Assembly: GCA_036785325.1 (NCBI GenBank)
Contig: JAXIVH010000007.1
Span: forward strand, 11,109,219-11,173,218
Origin: Urophycis tenuis
Taxonomy: Eukaryota > Chordata > Actinopteri > Gadiformes > Phycidae
Direction of reading: 5' to 3'
Length of the DNA stretch: 64,000 bases
Each line of letters starts with the position of its first letter. Position 1 is the first letter of the stretch. The notes under the pieces are model-generated. The model had not been told where the DNA came from and searched no databases. It worked only from the letters and a program-made list of their open reading frames with translations. The position numbers and the translations under genes are program-made. Positions 9,370-20,700 of this stretch are shown here, piece after piece.

Positions 9370-11608
9370 GTTTGTTTGTTTGTTTTTATTTAGATCACCA
9401 TTAGCTTTTGCATAGCAGCAACTATTCTTCCTGGGGTCTATCAAATTTCAGTGTGACAAATACAATGTAGAAATACACGGAATAATAACAGACATGACAT
9501 ACATTACATGAATACATAACATAAAACAAAAAGGACACACAGACAATACGTAATTACATTTCACATAAAACAAGGCTGACATCACAAAACAAAACAACAC
9601 AAAAAGACAGCTGCATCAATCAAAGTTCATATTTAGATAATGGCTTTTAAGTTGTTTTTTAAAACTATATAGATTTAATTGAGTAATATGATAAGGGATT
9701 AAGTTCCACTGTTGCATTGCCCTATATATAACTGTACATTGAAACATAGTCTTGGATGTTGGTAAAGTGAAATAACCTCCAACTGCATGCCTTGTTGAAT
9801 AATTATGTGCCACTGAACTATAAGACAAATTTCGATAAATAATAAGAGTTGATTTTGTTATTATGACATTCTTAATAAAAAACCATCAGTAATGACAAAA
9901 ATCAAGTTTTTACATCTAACCAACCTAATGATTTGTGCATTTTAACAACATTAGTTCTCGATGAAGTAGTGGACCAGACTATAGAGCAGTAGTCTAAATT
10001 AGACAAAACCAAAGCCTGCATCACTTGCCTAACAAGTTGGTGCGTTAAATATTTAGCACATGTTTTGCTTATTGATATTGTGGTGTTCACAGGTCTGTCG
10101 ATATGCCTATACTGTATGTCACGTGTTTGTGTCTCTCACCCAGAAGGTTTATGGGTAGGAGGCGTGGTGTGTGCCCTTTGGTGTTTTGGCGCGCTTTCTC
10201 TGTCATTCATTCTTGTGTTGGCAATTGATGAATAAAGAACTTCAACTGCCTCCGTTTGAGTCGTTCCTTCATCTTTCCACAATATGGCATTTCCCATTTT
10301 AGTCACAACCTTTTTTATATGTTTACCCCATGATAATTTACTGTCAATTATAACTCCTAAAAGTTGTACTTCTTCTAGTTGCTTTATCACCGTTTTATTT
10401 ATTATGAGATTAAGCTTTGGTTTTGAACTTAAAGAATGATTTGTACTGATTACTATACAATTTGTTTTAGACACATTTAAGATCAGTTTATTGTTACTGA
10501 TCCAGTCCACCACCTTAGTCATCTCACCGGCTAAATTTACATTTAAATAATCAACTGTTGTTGCTGCTAAATATATAGTGGAGTCATCGGCGTACATTGA
10601 GATATGAGCTTTGCTTACAAGTGGAAGGTCTTTAGTAAATATAGAATAAAGGAGTGGCCCCAGGCAACTGCCCTGAGGCACAACATGCTTCACATTTATG
10701 ATGTCAGAATAGCTTCCATTGGAGTACACCATTTGCTTTCTATTACTTAAATAGCTGTTGACCCAGAACAAAGCAGACTGAGTGAAACCGTAACATTTCA
10801 GTTTTTCTAATATTAATTCATGATTAAGAATGTCAAATGCTGAAGAGAAATCCAACAGGACCGCACCTATCATGTGGTTCTGTTCCATTTCCCGAAACCA
10901 GTCATCAACCATTTGTGTTAAAGCCGTAGCAGTTGAATGTTTACTTCTATATGCATGCTGAAAATTGGTCATTAAATAGTTTTGGGTAAAGTGAGACTGA
11001 ATCTGTTCATGTACAATTTTCTCCATTATTTTACTTAGAATCGGCAGTAGGCTAATGGGTCGACTGTTGGTTTCAGAAAACGGTAGTCTATTATTTTTTG
11101 GTATAGGCACTACTTTGGATATCTTGCATGACTGTGGACACTTGTTTTCCTTGAAACATTGATTGATAATGTGTGCGACCATAGGTGCAATTAGTGCAGT
11201 AATAGGTTTGAGAAGTTTACCGTCAAAATCATCAACTCCTGGAGGTGTATCCTTGCAAGTCATCAACATCAGTTCAATTTGTGCAATACTAACTTGATTG
11301 AATTCAAATCTACACTCTTTACTTTCCATTAACTGAAGAGATAAGTCTTATATTATAGGACCTTAAGCTGACACTACTTTCCAATTTATCTTTTTTTGTC
11401 ATGAAGTAGTTGTTTAACTGATTGGCTATGTCTACTGGTTTTGTGAGAAAACCTCCCTCAGTACCTAGGTAAGATGGTGTAGGCTTAGTGTTTCCTCTTA
11501 ATAAATTGTTCAAGGTTTTCCATAAGTGTTTGCTATCATGTTTGATTTAATTAATTCTATCTTCATAATATAATTTATTTTTCTTCTTGTTAGTTTTGGT
11601 TACAAAGG
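9370..11608 (-). mobile_element. LINE, antisense, RT and C-terminus, broken
   Basis: The reverse strand encodes a non-LTR reverse transcriptase, read from high to low coordinates. 11319-11513 holds an N-terminal linker. 10287-11329 holds the RT with SRPISLLPILSK, DFSSAFDILNH and the YADDS catalytic box. 9616-10090 holds the C-terminal end (ALVLSNLDYC and MYRAMQQWN-like motifs). The RT frame is cut by a 165-bp insert at 10117-10281; removing it restores one frame from MGNAI to the NTTISISK segment. The style fits the CR1/L2/Rex group, but the clade is not certain. The element separates V2 from the next V scrap. Confidence 0.8.
10117..10281 (+). mobile_element. Short LTR-like insert within the LINE
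   Basis: A 165-bp segment beginning TGTCACG and ending TTCCACA with an internal AATAAA near 10231 looks like a miniature solo LTR. It interrupts the antisense LINE RT frame cleanly. No target duplication could be seen, so the boundaries are approximate. Confidence 0.45.
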
Positions 11609-12090
11609 GGCGGTAGTCGTTGAAGCAGGATGTAGAGGTCTTCTTTGGTACCGGGATGATGGTGGTGCTCTTGAAGCAAGTGGGGACAACAGCTTGGCTC
11701 AGGGAGGTGTTGAACATGTCTGTGAGGACATCTGTGAGCTCCCCCACACATTCCTTCAGCACACGACCATGAATGTTGTCAGGCCCTGCAGCCTTGCGAG
11801 CGTTGATCCTGGAGAGGGATCTCCTAACACTGGCTGGCGAGAGGCACAACACCTGGTCATCTGCAGGGGGTGGTGACTTCTGTGCAGGGGTGCTAAGTTA
11901 TTTAGATTGTTCAGCAGAGTGTTGTCACTGTCACAGGTCTGTGGTCGGGATTTATAGTCTGTGATGGTCGGCACTTAATGATCATAAACTCCGCAAGGGG
12001 TGAACGGTGTCTGCAAACTACCACAGCGTCCTGGCACCAAGCATCCCTGATATAAACAAAGACACCGCCACCGCGGGTCTTACCGTTGTT
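11609..12090 (-). mobile_element. Second LINE fragment, antisense (endonuclease/RT start)
   Basis: The reverse strand of 11609-11852 encodes an RT entry region (SRINARKAAGPDNI, PVPKK, NDYRP). 11950-12090 encodes the end of an APE-type endonuclease on the reverse strand, with shifts between the pieces. It is a different copy from its left neighbour and similar in style to the LINE at 26880-28945. It is truncated at both sides and abuts the V scrap at 12130. Confidence 0.7.
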
Positions 12091-12129
12091 GAGTGCTCTG
12101 TCTGCTCTGTCAGTCTCTTCGATCAGACA

Positions 12130-12230
12130 AAAGGTTTTCTACTAAACAGACTGAAGATTACAGCCTCTGCTCTGTACTACTGTGCTGTGAGGCCGACAGT
12201 GAGAGGAAACAGACTCCCTATACAAAAACC
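12130..12230 (+). pseudogene. V scrap: 3' end of a V exon with damaged recombination signal
   Basis: Only the last codons of a V exon survive (SALYYCAVRP reading ending at 12194). They are followed by a degenerate heptamer GACAGTG (12195-12201), a 20-nt spacer and an intact nonamer ACAAAAACC (12222-12230). The heptamer has lost its essential first C and the spacer is short, so joining is not expected. The 5' part of the gene is absent; LINE sequence abuts it. Confidence 0.75.
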
Positions 12231-12478
12231 TCACAGCTGTTAAGTCATGCTATGAAAGAGAAGGGCCATGGATTTAATCTTCATGTCTCGTGTCAAATAA
12301 TTGATGCAATCGATATAATCGATTATATCGATTATATTTCTCAGAATATGAATTCCTTTTGACTGCTCATATTGAGTCAGTTTGGGTTAAAAGACAAGGA
12401 TGCAAGTTGCCTTCTGTCATTTCTGTTATGAACATTGAGGTTGAGATGCTCTAGCATGAATGATGAAGAGGAGGTGCC

Positions 12479-12488
12479 AGTGATGTCA
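12479..12488 (+). promoter_or_regulatory. TCR-type decamer, second copy (stranded)
   Basis: AGTGATGTCA, within a block matching 7930-8060. It lies only 18 bp from the start of the V3 exon. The TATA box and leader exon that should lie between are missing. Confidence 0.6.
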
Positions 12489-12506
12489 CTGTCCTTCCTC
12501 TCAGAG

Positions 12507-12806
12507 GGCTAATAGCTGGGAACTCCATCTCTCCTGATGAACAAGAATTCAGTGGAAAAGAGGGACAACCTGTGAACCTCAGATGCTCCTATGATACAAG
12601 TGAGGAACGTGTTCACCTTTACTGGTACAGACATCATTCTAACCAGGCTCCTCAGTTTATACTCTATAAAGGAGCAAGATCATATTGTAATAAACATATT
12701 CCTGACACTCGTTTTCAGTCCACAACATCCAGAACATCAACTGAACTCACCATAACACAGCTAACCCTGGCAGACTCAGCTCTCTACTAATGTGCTCTTT
12801 GGAGAG
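12507..12806 (+). pseudogene. V3: V exon without leader, stop in YYC
   Basis: The V exon is about 85-90 percent like V7 (52089-52389) by eye, including RCSYD, YWYRH, QFILYKGARS and LTITQLTLADSALY. The codon for the second Tyr before the conserved Cys is TAA (12788-12790). The leader exon and intron are absent: promoter DNA joins the exon directly near 12500. A good recombination signal remains: CACAGTG 12807-12813, a 23-nt spacer, and ACATGAACC 12837-12845. The downstream flank to about 13060 matches the V7 flank. It is a pseudogene by two independent lesions. Confidence 0.85.
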
Positions 12807-13059
12807 CACAGTGATAGAAAGTGTAGAGAACCCTTTACATGAACCTGAAGGCAATAATCTCCCTATTCTTCAAAGAAAATGGAAGTGGTAATCCCACCAC
12901 AACTGTCTATCGGATGGATTGTAGCTCTTCATGGTTTATCAGAGACACTGTGGTTACACCTGCTACTGATCCACTGTAGCAGGGCCCCCATGAGTAGAGA
13001 ATCTAAATGAATGATCCCTCAGCTGTACCACTGAACACAAGGAGTCACTGAGGGAGGTA

Positions 13060-13830
13060 AAGGAGCTCTGGGTAAATATTAAGAGCTCTAATTTTACTGT
13101 CATTTGTTAACGATGACAGAGCTATTCCCTGATTGACTTGTGGAGTCAGCAAAGAGGGATGGAACAGAGCGGGAGGGAGGGAGGGAACATTATTCAGGTT
13201 GTTAAGTTACAAAATGATGCCCTCTTCTTTTCTCCCTTTACATCTCTAAAATTTTACACAAAACATATTTCATGTTGCGGGACAAAAATATGCAATCTAT
13301 AAAACTATATTTTGCAATCAATAAAGCATGAATGACAGCAACATGAATCAACATAGGGAGAATAATTTTATTCCCAATGTGGCAGTATCATAGGCTAAGG
13401 AATTAAATTGTAAGGGTGCTGACTACGCCACCCTGGTTTCGGAGCCAGGGAACTCAATTTTGTTGCATCAGGACACACCATGTGCTACATATGTTTGAAA
13501 AGGACACAGGTTCGTTTACACAGGAGACGGAGGTAGAGTTATTTTATCTTAAACAGGTAAGGTTGTTCAGATAAAATTTAAATGGTATTGGAGTTGCACT
13601 ATCAGACTACACACAGACCAGGAGAAGGAGCTTACCACAGAGAGACCACAATCCCGAAGGAGAGGGGTCAGTTTAAGTAATCACTGCAAACCACACAGAT
13701 GAAGACAGAATTGATGCACACGGTGAAGCACACATACACACTCACACACTCACACAGCAACAGGAACCGTCACCAACACCAACGGGTGACAAAAAAGAAA
13801 CACTGGAAGGCTACACCATAAAGCCACATG
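13060..13830. other. Flank plus antisense LTR-like remnant
   Basis: 13060-13410 shows no gene, only a GGGA repeat near 13170. 13425-13800 has an ACGCCACCCTGG start and AC-rich segments in the same order as 6190-6600, suggesting an old antisense LTR. The homology is weak by eye. Confidence 0.35.
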
Positions 13831-13980
13831 CAGTGTTGGGTAGTAACGCGCTATTTGTAACGCCGTTACGTAACGCCGTTATTTTTTCAGTAACGCGTTA
13901 CGTAACGCGTTGTTTTTTAAAATTCAGTTACTCCATTCCCGTTACCGAACCACGAACGCTACGTTACTCCGTTCCTTTTG
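13831..13980 (+). mobile_element. hAT-type MITE end (GTAACG-rich)
   Basis: It begins CAGTGTTGGGTAGTAACGCG and contains nested GTAACGCCGTTACG palindromes, typical of teleost non-autonomous hAT-like elements. It is cut at 13980 by the inverted-repeat element. 16363 onward may be its continuation. Confidence 0.45.
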
Positions 13981-14559
13981 TAGTCCAAGAGCATTAGCTC
14001 AAAATTGAGTCAAACCCGGAACAAATTTGTAACAAGCTGAATTTTTCAGGATATATTCAGAATACCTTTAGGAATAACATACTAAAAGTCCCCGGGAATC
14101 CCCCTTGTGCTTTCTGAGATATTCAAGATGGCGTCCAAAATTGCCGCTATTTGGAGATTTTTCCATATTTCAGGCTTAAAACATAATACAAATGCAATAA
14201 AAATGTTAAAATATATGTTTTCTCATACAAGGAATCTAAATTCACCATTGACACACTGCTAAAATGAAAGTTAACCAAGATTACAAGGTCATTAATGTGA
14301 CAATGACACGAAATTCACAATACCCATTAAGCCCAGGCACCATTTAAGCCCATTTGTAACTTTGAAGTCATTTTTTAGAAAAAAGAGTCTGGGGCCTGTC
14401 TAATGCTATTCATTATTTTGACTATTTTGACTAATCACACAATGTCTTTATTATATGTTAGTTTTTATTTGGCACCAATCACATTTGTAAATATTGAATA
14501 AGGCTCGCTTACATCTGTTCAGTCTCAAAGAGGCTCAGATAAAGTAACTTCAAACTTAG

Positions 14560-16059
14560 GTGTTTTCGAACCCCTCAGATAGAGCCTCTTTTCAATTATT
14601 TTCAGCCACTGAATTAGTATGTAGATTCATATTATTTAAATTGGGAGATTATTGTTTATTGTTTTTTGTGTATAAACAGGTAGTTTCATTGTTGTTGTTA
14701 ATTGCTCCTCAACCTCCATCCCTGTTTCATAATGGTGTCATGTGAAAGACAACCAAGAGTGTTCTAGGTACTCAACCTAACATCCCAGAGAACTGCCAGT
14801 TTGTTCTAGTTGGAGGCCATCTGTTGCAGTCTGTGGTGTGGCCACAGCCATCTACTTACGGAGATGTGTGCCATTGCTACATTGCCTACATCCTGAAACA
14901 CTATGGGGCTGGTACTGTAACTGTGTTTGATGGCTACAGCATGATCTCTACCAAGGCAGCAGTGCAACTACGCAGGGCAAAAAAGTCCACATCCAGTGAC
15001 ATCTTATTTGATCAGAACATGCCAACCACAACAACTCAGGCAGCATTTCTAGCAAATGCTGCCTGGAGCGTTTGATAGAGATGCTCAGTGACTTGCTGAG
15101 TCAAGCAGGTGTTCAGGTGAAGCAGGCACAAGCTGATGCAGATGCATTGATAGTCTCTACTGCTCTGTCATTGGCAGAGTCAATCAAACCAGTTGTTGTT
15201 GTTGGAACTGACACTGACCTGCTGGTAATACTGGTGGCTCAAGCAACCACAAACATGGACCTTTACATGTTATGCTGCAAGAACCCCACAACTGTGTACA
15301 GGGCTCATGACATTCAAGGAAGCATTGGTAACACCAGTAAATATCTGATGGTGTTACATGCTATAACTGGATGTGACACTGTATCTGCTCTGTATTGCCA
15401 AGGGAAGCGTAAGGCATTCAATCTGGTGCATAAGAAGAAAGAGTATGATCTACTTGACACATTAATCAATGCTGCAAGTACTCATCAGCAAGTACAACAA
15501 GCAGGTGAAAGCTTCCTCCTGAAGCTGTATGGAGCTTCCAGTTGTTAATCACTGGATCAGTTCCGATACATTGCTTACAATAAGGCAATCAGCAGAACTT
15601 CACTTTCCTCATCCTTCCAGTTGGCAACTTTGCCTCCAACAAGTGCTGCAGCCAAGCAACATTAATTCAGAACATGTCTCATTGTTCAGGAATGGATGGG
15701 AAGGCCATTGCAGCCAACAGATTGGGGATGGAAAATGGAGGATATCTTGACTCCAGTTGAAACTGACCGCCCCATTGCTCCAGACACTCTGCTCAACATG
15801 ATCTCTTGTGGCTGCAGAGTACAGACAGACAGACAGACAGACAGACATACTTTATTGATCCCTGAGGGAAATTGTCTAAAGAGTAGATGGCTGTGGAGTG
15901 TCATGTGGCTGCAGGAAGATGGGGGTACACTGCTCTGCCTTGTGTACAAAGTGCAGTGGTCAAACATGCAACAATGCAGAGGCAATGCCATCTTTACTAG
16001 ATGATGAGGGAGAAACTAAAGAATCAACACCAATTTCTGATCATGAGGATGATGACTGA
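14560..16059 (+). pseudogene. FEN1/PIN-fold-like nuclease with Cys-rich (CXC-like) tail, decayed
   Basis: One gene can be followed for about 480 codons. 14560-15075 holds IAPQPPSLF, then VVWPQPSTYGDV and VTVFDGYS. A frame slip near 15060 leads into ADADALIVSTAL, VVVVGTDTDLLVIL (about 15206) and HAITGCDTVSAL followed by GKRKAF (about 15370). The order Asp-Gly, acidic pair, T-D-x-D-L, then G-C-D-T plus a Gly/Lys loop parallels the acidic residues and helical DNA-binding motif of FEN1/XPG-type 5' nucleases. After TAA at 15546 and 15663 the frame continues to PTDWGWKMED and a tail rich in Cys (CGC, CGCRK, HCSALCTKC, TCNN) like Tesmin/TSO1 CXC repeats. It ends in an acidic stretch with a TGA at 16057. 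Lesions: TGA 14743, frame slip near 15060, two TAA, and an insertion at 15822-15879. Function is inferred from motif order only. Confidence 0.65.
15816..15885 (-). mobile_element. Truncated LINE 3' tail with 6-bp target duplication
   Basis: A (CAGA)n run and CTTTATTGATCCCTGAGGG, a common fish LINE 3' tail, interrupt the Cys-rich codons. AGAGTA at 15816-15821 and 15880-15885 is the target duplication. Removing the insert restores the reading frame. Confidence 0.75.
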
Positions 16060-16492
16060 AGTGATTTATTATTATGAAATGTCTCAATTCAAGAAACTAA
16101 TGATGAAATTGACTTACTTACCCTAAAACATATATTTTGACCTTTTAATTGCATTTGTATCAGGTTTTAAGCCTGAGATACGGAAAAATCTCCAAATGGC
16201 GGCCATTTTGGACACCATCTTGAATATCTCAGAGAGCACAAGGGGGATTCACGGGGACTGTGATTGTCCCCTATGTCATTCCTAAAGGTAGTCTGAACAT
16301 ATCCTGAAAAATTCAGCTTGTTACAAATTTGTTCCGGGTGTAACCCTATTACTACTGGACTATTGGTGAGGTTTTACAACGGCACGCAGTTCCCGATCAA
16401 TAATGTTTAATTGAATTGAAAAACAAAGCTGTCGCCTCTAGCGTCACACACGCAATCAAACACGCGCCCCGAGATGACTGGACAGGTCAGTG

Positions 16493-16690
16493 CACGGCAG
16501 GGGTGGACTGGCCATCTGGCATACCGGGCATCGTCCCGGTGGGCCGTTGACCCAATGTGGGCCGGTCCGGTCCGCTATGTTTTTTTTTTTTTTTTCTTCT
16601 CTAAATTCCCTCCAATTGGAATGTCCAATTGGTTACAGAGGGCTAGCAGTGTGTTACCAGCATCAATCATGGGTTGACAATCAGGGGTGG
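16493..16690 (+). mobile_element. Non-autonomous hAT end (CAGGGGTGGACTGG family)
   Basis: CAGGGGTGGACTGGCC opens a 190-bp stretch repeated in reverse orientation at 23505-23697. A second CAGGGGTGGACTGG start is at 16683. The 14-bp motif is a usual hAT-like terminus in fish genomes. A T-run lies at 16580-16594. Confidence 0.6.
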
Positions 16691-16699
16691 ACTGGGACA

Positions 16700-17426
16700 A
16701 AAATTCAGCCCTGGCATTTTCTGTCCAGACCAGCCCACTACATTATCAGCGGACACTACATAGAAGTCCACAAATCTCACAGCATCTCCTCTCATGCGTA
16801 CTACAAAGGAGAGTCATATTCCTTGATAGCAGTTAACAAATAAAGCACGTAACTATGAACTCATGGACTAAAATTGACAGCTATAGCAATCAATTAATCA
16901 GTCTTTATACATTATAGTGTCAAATCACAACAGAAGTTATGTCATGACTAGAGTCCTTTAGAGAGACTCTCTCTCTAAAGGACTCTAGTCATGACTAGTG
17001 GTGGGACGAGATTAAGGAGAAGAACCCTCATGCTACCCTTTAATGTTGTTTTACCCTGTAGCACTTTGAGGTCATTTAATTGATGTAAAGTGCGTTATAA
17101 ATAAAATTTAATATTATTATTATTATTAGTCTGTGACTGTGAAAATATTTTGGTGTAAGCCCAGCATTAGTTAAAACCAGACTCAGACAATAATAAGAAA
17201 ATATTGTGACAAATAATCTAAATAGAAACATATTACAGACAGTAGCAGCATTAGAGCTTAAATTCATTTGTTTTAACAGTGACTCAGTGAGTCATTATGA
17301 AACCATAAACAGAGAACTGAAAAGAAAAGTTTAATTTATAGCTGTGTGAAAAAGTCTTGACATGAATTACAGATCTGAATAGATATGCATTCTCATATAT
17401 GTGTATGTGCACATGTATATATTGTC
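16700..17426. other. Gene-free DNA with a perfect hairpin
   Basis: No gene is seen. 16941-16966 and 16970-16995 form a perfect 26-bp inverted repeat with a 3-nt loop. A TTA/ATT microsatellite lies near 17110-17130. Confidence 0.6.
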
Positions 17427-17798
17427 TGTGACGCTGCGGGTTTGTGCGGAGACAAGAGCGAGACCAGGCAACGTAAAAGGAACAGAGTTTATTGGGTGTC
17501 GGACGAGACCGGCACGGGCGCACACAGTGAGATGTGTGCGTCAATAGTAATAGAGGCTAAGTCCATGAACAAGGTGCACTACATTCAAGACTTGACATTA
17601 CACGTACAACTCACAAAGGGGAGACAGGAGACACGAGGTTAAGTAGGGAAACAAACAAGACACAGGTGAGACACATTGGGAATTAGACACAGGTGGCTGT
17701 TAATGGCCACCGGGGATTCTGGGGGTTGTAGTGCCGGAACCGGTGCTCAATAGACAGGCGACGCCGATCGAGGTAGAGGGGGAGGAGTTGGTGTGACA
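17427..17798 (-). repeat. 3' LTR of the chromodomain Gypsy
   Basis: 372 bp, beginning TGTGACGCTGCGG and ending GGTGTGACA on the + strand. Its sense strand matches the LTRs at 55614 and 57372. The pol frame ends inside it. Confidence 0.8.
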
Positions 17799-20700
17799 GT
17801 ACCCCCCCCCTGAGGCGCGTCTCCTGACGCGCGGCGCCGCCCACCAGGAGGGCGACCCCGAGGGCGCGGTGCTGGCTTTTCTGGGTGCGCACGGTGGAAC
17901 TCCTGCATGAGTCCGGGGTGCAGTATGTCGTGGCGTGGCACCCAGCTGCGCTCCTCCGGGCCGTACCCCTCCCAGTCCACTAGGTACTGGATGCGGCCCC
18001 CTCGGATCCTGGAGTCTAGGAGGGCTCGAACACTATACGCCGGTGCGCCCTCAATCTCCAGAACCGGTGGTGGTTCAGCTGGGGGAACGGCATCCGCCAG
18101 TGGGCCTCTGATCACCGGCCTGAGGAGAGAGACATGAAAAGTGGGTGAGATCCGGTAGTGCGCTGGGAGCTGAAGAGTGACTGAGACGGGGTTAACCCTC
18201 CGGAGGATCTTGAAGGGCCCGATGAACCGGGGACTGAGCTTCCGGCAGGGCAGTCGGAGGCGGAGATCCCTGGTGGACAGCCAGACGCGGTCCCCAGGCC
18301 GATAGTTCGGAGCCGGTGCGCGATGACGGTCCGCCTGGATCTTCTGGCGCCGCACGGCCCGACGCAGCTGGATGTGGGTGTGCTGCCAAGTGCGCTCGGC
18401 TCGACGGAACCAGTCATCTACGGCCTGAACACCAGTCTGGTCTGGGCTCCAGGGACAGAAGGGAGGTTGCCGTCCCAGCACGCACTGGAAAGGAGTGATG
18501 CCCGTCGATGCGCTCCTCAGGGAGTTCTGGGCATACTCCGCCCAGGGCAAAAACTGGGCCCAGTCGTGCTGGTGGTCATGGCAGTGGGTCCGGAGGAACC
18601 TCCCCAACTCCTGGATGGTTCTCTCCGCCTGCCCATTCGCCTCCGGGTGGTATCCAGAGGTGAGGCTCACTGTGGCACCCAACCGCTGGAAGAACGCCTT
18701 CCACACCCGGGAGATGAATTGGGGTCCCCGGTCCGAGACGACGTCCTCCGGAAGGCCATAAGTCCGGAACACGTGCTGGAACATGGCCTCCGCAACCTGG
18801 AGTGCAGTGGGGAGGCGTGGAAAGGGGAGGAATCGACACTGCTTAGAGAATCTGTCGACCACCACCAATATTACCGTTTTTCCCTCAGAGACCGGCAGGT
18901 CCGTAACGAAGTCCACGGCTATGTGGGTCCACGGCCTCTGAGGGATCGGCAGGGGAAGTAACCTCCCTGCCGGGAGTTGGCGTGGCGTCTTGGTGGTGGC
19001 GCAGAGGGAGCAGGACCGAACGGCCGCCTCCACGTCAGCGGCCAGGTGGGGCCACCAGAACCTCTGTGCGAGGAGGTGACCAGTCCGCGCGGCTCCAGGG
19101 TGTCCCGTGGCGGTCGACGTGTGCGCCACGTCACGGAGCACTAGGGGTACATACTCCCGTCCCGGGGGGCAACCAGGAGGGCCAGGATCCTGACGCCGTG
19201 CTCGCGTGAGGTCTTCATCCAGGTCCCATTGTATGGGGCACGCAAACACGACCTCGGGGAGGATGGTAGTCGGCCCCTCTTGGACCGAGTCAGAGTCGTA
19301 CCTCCGTGACAGGGCGTCGGCCTTAGTGTTCTTGCTGCCTGGGCGATAGGAGATAGTAAACTGGAACCGCGCGAAGAAGAGGGCCCACCTGGCTTGACGC
19401 GGATTAAGCCGCTTCGCAGAGCGGAGGTACTCCAGGTTGCGGTGATCGGTCAGGACCAGGAACGGATGGAGAGCCCCCTCGAGCCAGTGCCTCCATTCCT
19501 CAAGTGCCAACTTCACCGCCAATAGCTCCCGATCTCCCACATCGTAGTTCCGCTCGGGGGCGCTGAGCTTGCGGGAAAAAAAGGCACATGGTCTTAGTTT
19601 CTCTGGCTCCCCCGAGCGCTGAGACAGAACCGCCCCCACCCCAACCTCGGAGGCGTCCACCTCTACCACAAATGGACGAGCGGGGTCGGGAAGCCGAAGT
19701 ACTGGTGCGGTAGTGAAGGTCCTCTTCAGCTTCCCAAACGCCGCCTCAGCCTCCGGGGTCGGAGCCAGTCTCTTAGGTTTTCCCTTGAGGAGAGAGGTGA
19801 GAGGGGCGGCGCTGCTACTGAAGCCTCTTATGAACCGGCGGTAGAAGTTGGCGAACCCGAGGAATCGTTGGAGTTCCTTGACGGTCCGTGGGAACGGCCA
19901 GCTGGTAACGGCGTCGACCTTCGATGTCTCCATTCGCACCCCCTCTGGCCCGATCACGTACCCCAGGAATTAGACGGTGGTCTGTTGGAATTGGCACTTC
20001 TCCAACTTCACGTACAACGAGTACCCAAGTAGACGCCCCAGGACCCGGCGAACGTGCCAGACATGCTGGGCCCTAGATGGAGAGTAGATTAATATGTCAT
20101 CAATATATGCGATGACATATTGACCCAGCATGTCACGGAGCACGTCATTTATGAACGCCTGGAATACAGATGGGGCATTCGCCAGGCCATAGGGCATCAC
20201 TAGGTACTCGTAGTGACCGTTGGACGTGTTGAAGGCCGTCTTCCACTCGTCTCCCTCCCGGATACGGACCAGGTTGTAGGCGCTGCGGAGGTCGAGCTTG
20301 GTGAAAAACCTCGCCCCCCGCAGCTGGTCCAGGGCATTAGGGACCAGAGGGAGTGGGTGCCGGTACTTCACCGTGATGCTATTCAGACCCCGGTAGTCGA
20401 TGCAGGGGCGTAACCCACCGTCCTTCTTCTCCACAAAGAAGAACCCCGCGGCAGCGGGTGAGGTGGAAGGGCGGATGAACCCCTGCCGCAGGGCCTCCTC
20501 CACGTACCTCTCCATGGCCTGGTGCTCCGTGTGGGACAGTGGGTACACACGACTCCAGGGCGGCGAAGTACCGGCCAGAAGGTCGACTGCACAGTCCCAC
20601 GTACGATGCGGTGGGAGGCACGTGGCTCGGGTCTTGCTGAACACCGCCGCCAGCTCCCGATATTCCTCGGGGATGGGTTGGCTGGCTACAGTGGAGGGGC

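Larger units (their letters stand above)
13981..16362 (+). mobile_element. DNA element with ~240-bp terminal inverted repeats and FEN1/PIN-like gene
   Basis: 13981-14220 and the complement of 16125-16362 align over most of about 240 bp. Shared blocks include CCCGGAACAAATTTGTAAC, AGCTGAATTTTTCAGGATAT and TGAGATATTCAAGATGG. The ends read TAGTCCA at 13981 and TGGACTA at 16362. A TA (with inverted ends starting GTCCA) or a TTG duplication is possible as target site; the sequence does not decide. The body carries one decayed gene (14560-16059) in the + direction. No DDE transposase, integrase or RT was found in any frame between the ends. This long-TIR architecture with a nuclease-like gene does not match a standard transposon superfamily that I can name. 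Confidence 0.75.

Noticed and set aside
18323..18961. 212-codon + strand ORF
   Set aside because: Complement of the Gypsy integrase codons; no domain of its own.
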